Origin: Dehalococcoidia bacterium | GTDB taxonomy: Bacteria > Chloroflexota > Dehalococcoidia > GIF9 > AB-539-J10 | Assembly: GCA_030606385.1 (NCBI GenBank) | Contig: JAUWGN010000022.1 | Coordinates: 1 to 9,941 of the forward strand | Reading direction: 5' to 3' | Length of the DNA: 9,941 nt | In this document: positions 5,781 to 9,941 of the stretch, piece after piece | How the letters are laid out: each line of letters starts with the position of its first letter | Numbering within the stretch: position 1 is the first letter of the stretch | Notes under the pieces: model-generated | The model's input: the letters and a program-made list of their open reading frames with translations, nothing else | Database searches by the model: none | Told to the model about the DNA's origin: nothing | Program-made: the position numbers and the translations under genes

Positions 5781-5805
5781 GCGCTGATTGAGGCGGAATC
5801 AGCGC
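5781..5805 (+). promoter_or_regulatory. Perfect 9-bp stem-loop in the MFS gene leader
   Basis: GCGCTGATT (5781-5789) pairs perfectly with AATCAGCGC (5797-5805) across a 7-nt loop GAGGCGG. No T-run follows on either strand, so it is not a standard intrinsic terminator. It lies inside the inferred 5' leader, about 80 nt before the MFS start. The purine-rich loop resembles a ribosome-binding core and could be a protein or RNA contact. No known riboswitch class was recognised around it. Confidence 0.5.
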
Positions 5806-5882
5806 AGAGCTAGATTAGTGCAAGGGTGAGATTTTGCTCTCGTTAGTCAAGGCATATCAAAGTTACCAGGGGAATACCGGGA

Positions 5883-7067
5883 TTGAATAAGAAGCTACTG
5901 CTATTAGTCTTCGGCATTACTTTCCTCGGGTTTATTGATACCCAGTTGACTGTTCCTATAATGCGGCTTTATGCCGATAGTTTAGGAGCTACCGTTGCTA
6001 TCGCTGGATTTATCATTGGTATGTACTCCATTATAAATACTCCAGCGAATATCGGGTTTGGCCCATTAGTCGATAAGTTTGGTCGCAAAATTCCCCTGAT
6101 TATTGGACTTGTCGGCGATGCTATATGTATGTTTCTTTACTCATTATGCAGTACTTCCCTGCAGCTTCTTGTTGTCAGAGGACTTCATGGACTTGCTGGA
6201 GCAGTTTTAGGACTGGCAACTGCGTCTATGGTTGCTGATTATTCCCCAACGGAGAAAAGAGGGAGAGGTATGGGATTTTATGCGATAGCCATGGGCCTGG
6301 CTCCGCTTATTGGAATGATGATATGTGGAATCATTATGCGTAACCCGGTCGGATTCAATATGGTTTTTTACACCGGGAGCGCGCTGTTACTAGCTGCTGT
6401 AATCTTAGCATTTCTGCTTCCCCAAGCTGAAGCAAAGGGCAAAGCTGAAAGTATAGATTTTAAAAGAATACGTGTAGTAGCAGTAAGGAAGGCAAATATA
6501 GCCTCTTATGCCGCTATCTTTTCTCAGTGGTTTATGATGGGTGTCATAACCGTCTTATTACCCAGCTACATGGTGAACTTAGGCATGACAGCTTTTCATG
6601 TCGCCATGGTTATGGTGGCAGTAACAGCAACTTGTGCCGCCTTCAGCTATCCTGCAGGACTTTTATCGGATAAGGTAGGGCGTAAAATCCCCTCCATTAT
6701 GGGGCTGTCATTGCTTGTAATTGCTATAAATTTGATTCCCATGGTCACAAGCTTTGAACAATTGATAGGGCTGGGTATGTTGCAGGGGATAGGAATGGGG
6801 TGCATACTTCCCTCTGCATTGGCGTTAATCTCCGATAATACTGAGAAAGGCGAGAGAGGAACTGCAATGGGGATATTCCATGCATTACTCACCTTAGGTG
6901 TAGCGGTCGGTGCTCCTGTTACAGGGGTGTTAGCCAGGGAAGTTGGAACCAGTCCTGCGATACATCTGAGCACATTAATGCCAATTGCGGCTATAATTAC
7001 CGTCCTGGCACTGGTTAAGGCAGGCTTACCACAGAGAGAAGTTATCGGCGGAGGAAAAAATGACTGA
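5883..7067 (+). CDS. Major facilitator superfamily transporter (drug/metabolite efflux type)
   Basis: A 394-aa protein, the normal length for a 12-helix MFS carrier. It begins with a short basic N-terminus and helix 1 (KKLLLLVFGITFLGFIDT). Motif A appears twice: GPLVDKFGRK (60-69) after helix 2 and, in the second half, AGLLSDKVGRK (258-268), so both six-helix halves are intact. RGLHGLAGAVLGLATASM is typical helix 4, and MGLAPLIGMMICG (137-149) resembles the antiporter motif C of helix 5. The loop around 182-203 is the central cytoplasmic linker. This pattern fits proton-driven export of small molecules; the substrate is not evident. The start is TTG with AGGGGA at 5868-5873, and no in-frame ATG lies upstream. 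Its last 8 nt overlap the radical SAM gene, so the cargo may be a product or intermediate of that enzyme. Confidence 0.92.
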   Translation: MNKKLLLLVFGITFLGFIDTQLTVPIMRLYADSLGATVAIAGFIIGMYSIINTPANIGFGPLVDKFGRKIPLIIGLVGDAICMFLYSLCSTSLQLLVVRGLHGLAGAVLGLATASMVADYSPTEKRGRGMGFYAIAMGLAPLIGMMICGIIMRNPVGFNMVFYTGSALLLAAVILAFLLPQAEAKGKAESIDFKRIRVVAVRKANIASYAAIFSQWFMMGVITVLLPSYMVNLGMTAFHVAMVMVAVTATCAAFSYPAGLLSDKVGRKIPSIMGLSLLVIAINLIPMVTSFEQLIGLGMLQGIGMGCILPSALALISDNTEKGERGTAMGIFHALLTLGVAVGAPVTGVLAREVGTSPAIHLSTLMPIAAIITVLALVKAGLPQREVIGGGKND

Positions 7068-8106
7068 TATACCACCACCATTTATGGTCTCTTACGGCAT
7101 CACCAGCAAATGTAATCTAAGCTGCAAGCATTGTTATGCCCAGGCTACGGAAGAGGCACTGGATAATGAGCTATCAACGGAAGAAGCTAAGAGGCTTATC
7201 GATGAGCTGGCGGATTGGGGAGCGAAATTTCTTGTCCTGGATGGTGGCGAGCCTCTATGCCGTCCCGATTTTCTGGAGATTGCTTCCTATGCCTCAAGCA
7301 GGGGTTTAATGACTGGCATCGGCAGCAATGGAACTCTCATCGATAAAGCCATAGCTGAGGAGATAAAAGGAGCTGGTGTTCAATCGGTGGCTATCTCCAT
7401 AGACAGTGTTAGGAGTGAGGTTCACGATACCTTTCGTGGCAAGAAAGGGGCTTTTTATCAGGCAATGAATGGAGCAGCAGCCTGCAAAGAGGTAGGTCTG
7501 CCATTTCAATTTGGCATGGTTATCAGGAAGGGGATACTATCTGAAATCCCCGACATGCTGAAGCTGGCTATAGAGAGCGGCGCCGATGCTGCTGAATTCT
7601 TCGACCTGGTAGAAGTAGGCAGAGCGAGAATAGAATGCCGCGGTGAGTCACTAAGCCCTGAGGAAAGGAAACAAGTAATGGAGTGGCTGGCTCAAGCCCA
7701 GATAGACTGTCCTATCGTTATAAGAGTGCCTGTCTGTCCTATGTATCCCCTGATCCTTCAGGAAAGGAAGATTAAACCAAGGTATTTTTCTCCAGAGCTT
7801 TTAGCTCGCATTCCCTACTATGGCAGGGGTTGTGCTGCCGGCATGCCTTTTGGCTATATCAGGATTGCACCTAATGGTGAAGTTAACCCCTGCATGCTGC
7901 TGCAAATTGACCTGGGCAATATAAGGGAGAAAAACATCCGGGAGATATGGAATAGATCGCTGGTATTAAGACAACTTCGCTCCAGGGAGTTAAAGGGCGA
8001 ATGTGGGCAGTGTGAGTACAAGAATACCTGTGCCGGATGTCGAGGCAGGGCTTATGAGGAAACAGGCGATGTGCTTGCTTCCGACCCGGGGTGCTGGATT
8101 AACTGA
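7060..8106 (+). CDS. Radical SAM/SPASM enzyme, AhbD/NirJ-like
   Basis: A 348-aa enzyme. The radical SAM cluster motif is CNLSCKHC (C18, C22, C25), followed by the AdoMet-contacting GGEP (62-65) and a TIM-barrel pattern including IGSNGTLI and VAISIDS. The C-terminal SPASM domain has seven cysteines (C258, C278, C315, C318, C324, C327, C345), enough for two auxiliary iron-sulfur clusters. The ending CAGCRGRAYEETGD, then SDPGC, closely resembles AhbD and NirJ, which modify haem or haem d1 precursors; related SPASM enzymes mature peptides or assist cofactor insertion. The ATG overlaps the transporter's stop by 8 nt, with GGAGG at 7050-7054, so the two are translationally coupled. Radical SAM/SPASM membership is near certain. 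Tetrapyrrole chemistry is plausible, but AhbD-like paralogs with other roles are common. Its oxygen-sensitive clusters suggest anaerobic life. Confidence 0.93.
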   Translation: MTDIPPPFMVSYGITSKCNLSCKHCYAQATEEALDNELSTEEAKRLIDELADWGAKFLVLDGGEPLCRPDFLEIASYASSRGLMTGIGSNGTLIDKAIAEEIKGAGVQSVAISIDSVRSEVHDTFRGKKGAFYQAMNGAAACKEVGLPFQFGMVIRKGILSEIPDMLKLAIESGADAAEFFDLVEVGRARIECRGESLSPEERKQVMEWLAQAQIDCPIVIRVPVCPMYPLILQERKIKPRYFSPELLARIPYYGRGCAAGMPFGYIRIAPNGEVNPCMLLQIDLGNIREKNIREIWNRSLVLRQLRSRELKGECGQCEYKNTCAGCRGRAYEETGDVLASDPGCWIN

Positions 8107-8151
8107 AGAGACGCAGTAATAAACTAAGCTAAGTGTAAGGAGGAAGCAGTG

Positions 8152-8406
8152 ATGGAGACAGAATTTGAAGAAGTGGATAAAATGGCACAAGCTGTTCGCA
8201 GGAAGAGGAGTCGACCGCTGACAGAAGAATTGCAGGCGGCTTATTATCAGCGTATGTCGCCAGAACTTCGAAAACAATGGGATTTATTGACACCAGAAGA
8301 ACAAGTCATGATTCTGGAAGTGCTTGAAGAATACCATCAAATGATGGAATATGAGCTCTCGCACTTTGTAAGCGGGCTGATTCAGGCGCTAATTAAGAGA
8401 CATTAA
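8152..8406 (+). CDS. Unrecognised small helical protein (84 aa)
   Basis: I choose the ATG at 8152 (84 aa) over the adjacent GTG at 8149 because AAGGAGG (8137-8143) then sits at the ideal 8-nt spacing. The product is mostly predicted helix: an acidic start, a basic patch (AVRRKRSRPLTEE), an aromatic segment AAYYQRMSPELRKQW, a TPEEQVMILEVLEEYHQMM amphipathic helix and a shorter hydrophobic end HFVSGLIQALIKRH. It has no cysteine, no signal peptide and no transmembrane span. It follows the radical SAM stop by 45 nt with its own strong ribosome site and is followed by a probable terminator, so it is likely the last gene of the MFS/radical SAM operon. It could be a partner protein of the enzyme or, less likely, a modified peptide substrate. 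The function cannot be read from the sequence. Confidence 0.72.
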   Translation: METEFEEVDKMAQAVRRKRSRPLTEELQAAYYQRMSPELRKQWDLLTPEEQVMILEVLEEYHQMMEYELSHFVSGLIQALIKRH

Positions 8407-8430
8407 GCAGAGGCGCTCTGCTTTTGATTT
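8405..8430 (+). terminator. Probable intrinsic terminator after the small-protein gene
   Basis: AAGCAGAG (8405-8412) pairs with CTCTGCTT (8416-8423) over a 3-nt loop, and the stem runs directly into TTTTGATTT (8422-8430). The stem begins within the stop codon of the 84-aa gene. The T-run is interrupted by GA, so termination may be partial and allow some read-through into the FMN-protein gene. Confidence 0.65.
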
Positions 8431-8493
8431 ACTTTGTGGTATAAAGCCTAGGTATAGTTATTCAACGTGGAATACATCTAAGGAGGATGAGAT

Positions 8494-8934
8494 ATGCAGC
8501 AGTTTGTACACCAACAGTCAAGAACACTGAGCCAGCCCGAAATGGAGCATTTCGTTAAAGAGCATTCATACGGCAGGTTGGGGCTTTGCCTTGAAAGCGA
8601 ACCTTACGTTGTCCCTGTAGCCTATGGATACGAGCAAGGGAAGATTTACTTCCACTCAGCTAGAGAGGGTAAGAAGCTGGATTTAATCAGGAAGAATAAC
8701 AGGGTTTGCTTTCAGGTTGATGAGTGGCAGAAGGGCTGGGCCAGCGTAATTTGCTACGGCAGAGCTAGCTTGACCGAAGACGTGGAGGAGAAGAAGAGGT
8801 GTTTTGAGATCCTTACAGGTCAGGAGCTCGGCGAAGAACATCTTCAGAATGTAAAAGTTTACATTGGAATTGTACAGATAGAAGAGATGACCGGAAGGTG
8901 CAGCGCTGATTTTAGCCTGGAATGCGAAGATTGA
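8494..8934 (+). CDS. Pyridoxamine 5'-phosphate oxidase-like FMN-binding split-barrel protein
   Basis: A 146-aa protein of the small PNPOx-like/NimA-like group. Indicative segments are YGRLGLCLESEPYVVPVAYG (strands 1-2 with the usual YVVPV-YGY), KIYFHSAREGKKLDLIRKN (the FMN-phosphate-contacting HSA-x-x-GKK-D region) and NRVCFQVDE, followed by SVICYGRASLTED. Such proteins bind flavin as dimers and reduce or sense small molecules; some reduce nitroimidazoles and others act on haem or F420-linked substrates. True pyridoxamine phosphate oxidases are longer, so that reaction is unlikely. The start ATG has AAGGAGG at 8480-8486, 7 nt away. The gene lies 87 nt beyond the small-protein gene and after a probable terminator, so it is either weakly read through from the radical SAM operon or has its own promoter, which I could not place convincingly. 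Confidence 0.9.
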   Translation: MQQFVHQQSRTLSQPEMEHFVKEHSYGRLGLCLESEPYVVPVAYGYEQGKIYFHSAREGKKLDLIRKNNRVCFQVDEWQKGWASVICYGRASLTEDVEEKKRCFEILTGQELGEEHLQNVKVYIGIVQIEEMTGRCSADFSLECED

Positions 8935-8960
8935 GCTAGTCAGCTCGTTACCAGCATTGA

Positions 8961-8989
8961 TTGAGCAGAAGCCGCCTATAGGCTATAAT
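8961..8989 (+). promoter_or_regulatory. Promoter of aspS
   Basis: A perfect TATAAT (8984-8989) is preceded at exactly 17 bp by TTGAGC (8961-8966, 4 of 6 matches). Transcription would start near 8996, leaving a leader of about 25 nt before the TTG. The spacer contains a perfect 10-bp palindrome GCCTATAGGC (8974-8983) touching the -10 box, which could be a protein-binding site. This is the best-formed promoter in the window. Confidence 0.65.
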
Positions 8990-9020
8990 CGGTTAACTAA
9001 ATTAAACAGGAGGTCATTTT

Positions 9021-9941
9021 TTGCTCAAGAGCCATGGGTGTGGTGAGTTAAGGAGAGAACACGGTGGGGACAAAGTAGTCTTAGCTGGCTGGGTACATCG
9101 ACGCCGTGACCATGGTGGCATGGTATTCATTGACTTGCGGGATAGCAGTGGCATAGTCCAGGTAGTTTTTAATCCACAAACGGTAAAGGAGGCATTTCAC
9201 ACAGCCAGTTCGTTGCGCAATGAATATGTAGTTCAAGTTGTCGGAGAGATTAGTTTGCGTCCTGCAGGAACGGAGAATCCAAAACTGGCTACCGGAGAGG
9301 TTGAAATTATGGCTGGTGAAGTGGTCGTTCTTAACCCATCGGAGGTACCTCCATTCTACGTAAATCAAGATGAGGAAGTGGATGAAAGTCTCTGCCTTGA
9401 AAACCGCTACCTGTATTTAAGGAGGCTTAGGGTAAGGGATAATATTGTATTACGTTACAAGGTCATAAAGTTTATCCGTGATTCGCTGGATGCCAAGGGC
9501 TTTATTGAAATTGAAACGCCGATATTGATCAAGAGCACGCCTGAAGGGGCACGTGATTATCTTGTGCCCAGCCGCCTTAACCCTGGTAAATTTTATGCTC
9601 TTCCCCAATCACCGCAACAGCTCAAGCAGATTCTCATGGTTGCCGGGTTCGAAAAGTATTTTCAGATAGCTCGTTGCTTCCGGGACGAAGACTTGAGAGC
9701 TGACCGCCAACCGGAATTTACTCAGCTTGATTTGGAGATGAGCTTTGTTGACGAAGAGGATGTGCTGCAGCTTATGGAAGAGCTGCTTGCCTCGCTTGTG
9801 AAAACTGTCAAACCAGATATGGAGATGTTAAAGCCTTTCCCGCGCCTTACCTATATGGAGGCAATGGAGAGGTATGGCACAGATAAGCCAGATGTGCGTT
9901 TTAACTTGGAGCTCGGGGACATATCGGATATCGCTGCTGAC
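9021..9941 (+). CDS. aspS: Aspartyl-tRNA synthetase (partial, N-terminal 307 residues), probably non-discriminating
   Basis: This class II synthetase attaches aspartate to tRNA in the cytosol. The N-terminal OB-fold anticodon-binding domain is seen in VVLAGWVHRRRDHGGMVF and IDLRDSSGIVQVVF. The catalytic core begins with LENRYLYLR, IETPILIKSTPEGARDY, ALPQSPQQLKQILM and motif 2 FRDEDLRADRQPEFTQLD. The bacterial GAD insertion and motif 3 lie beyond the window edge. The start is TTG, with AGGAGG at 9008-9013 (7-nt spacing) and no in-frame ATG upstream. His31 in RRRDHGG and Gly83 in RPAGTEN are the residue types linked with non-discriminating AspRS in Pseudomonas aeruginosa, which also charges tRNA-Asn and depends on GatCAB amidotransferase; discriminating enzymes such as E. 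coli's have Leu and Lys there. The frame is open to the last base. Confidence 0.96.
   Translation, partial: MLKSHGCGELRREHGGDKVVLAGWVHRRRDHGGMVFIDLRDSSGIVQVVFNPQTVKEAFHTASSLRNEYVVQVVGEISLRPAGTENPKLATGEVEIMAGEVVVLNPSEVPPFYVNQDEEVDESLCLENRYLYLRRLRVRDNIVLRYKVIKFIRDSLDAKGFIEIETPILIKSTPEGARDYLVPSRLNPGKFYALPQSPQQLKQILMVAGFEKYFQIARCFRDEDLRADRQPEFTQLDLEMSFVDEEDVLQLMEELLASLVKTVKPDMEMLKPFPRLTYMEAMERYGTDKPDVRFNLELGDISDIAAD

Larger units (their letters stand above)
5571..5882. other. 312-bp divergent intergenic region
   Basis: No coding frame with a ribosome site was found here. The left third carries the candidate promoter and inverted repeat for the minus-strand operon (5627-5657). The right half is the promoter and leader of the plus-strand MFS gene, with a perfect 9-bp hairpin (5781-5805) and weaker pairings: TGGCA with TGCCA (5729-5733 and 5753-5757), GCTGC with GCAGC (5704-5708 and 5722-5726) and GAGA with TCTC (5828-5841). 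It marks the boundary between the defence-like operon and the metabolic genes. Confidence 0.6.

Noticed and set aside
6647..7081. Minus-strand open frame over the end of the MFS gene
   Set aside because: It is antisense to the transporter's second half, and its proline/serine-rich product looks like a complement of transmembrane codons.
8933..8946. GAGCT/AGCTC hairpin after the FMN-protein gene as an intrinsic terminator
   Set aside because: It has a 5-bp stem with no following T-run; it may affect mRNA ends but does not qualify as an intrinsic terminator.
9081..9368. Minus-strand open frame inside aspS
   Set aside because: It is antisense to conserved AspRS anticodon-binding domain sequence and has no domain of its own.
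1..9941. CRISPR array, tRNA, rRNA or insertion sequence
   Set aside because: No regularly spaced repeats, cloverleaf with CCA-type ends, rRNA-like stretch, transposase or paired terminal repeats were seen on reading both strands.

Overview
The window looks like bacterial chromosome in which a defence-type accessory region (about 1-5650) abuts a more ordinary metabolic and housekeeping stretch (about 5650-9941). Strong AGGAGG-type Shine-Dalgarno sites, frequent TTG/GTG starts and a bacterial aspS of the apparently non-discriminating type (His31 plus a Gly in the RP-x-GT-x-N segment) fit an anaerobic Gram-positive-like or Chloroflexota-like bacterium. That placement is an impression only. The first 2.3 kb are visibly richer in A+T than the rest, which suggests a separate origin.

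Layout. At 1-173 on the minus strand is the start of an XRE-type helix-turn-helix (antitoxin-like) gene that runs off the window. A 144-bp AT-rich divergent control region with a duplicated 14-bp box separates it from a plus-strand run: a compact HipA-like kinase (318-1079), its DUF3037 partner (1082-1996), and the first 105 residues of a DPPF-type adenine methyltransferase (2006-2323). The methyltransferase is cut off and followed by the C-terminal tail of an unrelated membrane protein. Facing it on the minus strand is a tight four-gene operon read 5570 to 2501: an unrecognised 218-aa protein with a possible small-barrel N-terminus, a TSPPY-type DNA methyltransferase, a free-standing LAGLIDADG-fold protein lacking both canonical catalytic aspartates, and a small PD-(D/E)XK nuclease-like protein. 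I read this as a restriction-modification-type system in which the LAGLIDADG protein may act as a DNA-reading subunit rather than the cutter. This is the most interesting part of the window. A 30-codon membrane-peptide ORF with a strong ribosome site may be a fifth member.

From 5883 rightward, on the plus strand: a 12-TM MFS transporter overlaps a radical SAM/SPASM enzyme of the AhbD/NirJ-like type. These are followed by an unrecognised 84-aa helical protein, a probable terminator, an FMN-binding split-barrel (PNPOx-like) protein, and aspS with its own good promoter, truncated by the window end. The MFS/radical SAM pair is preceded by a roughly 135-nt leader holding a perfect 9-bp hairpin. 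The translational coupling of the transporter and the SPASM enzyme suggests that they handle one product (a modified tetrapyrrole or a peptide-derived molecule), but the product cannot be named from sequence.

No tRNA, rRNA, CRISPR array or insertion sequence was recognised.
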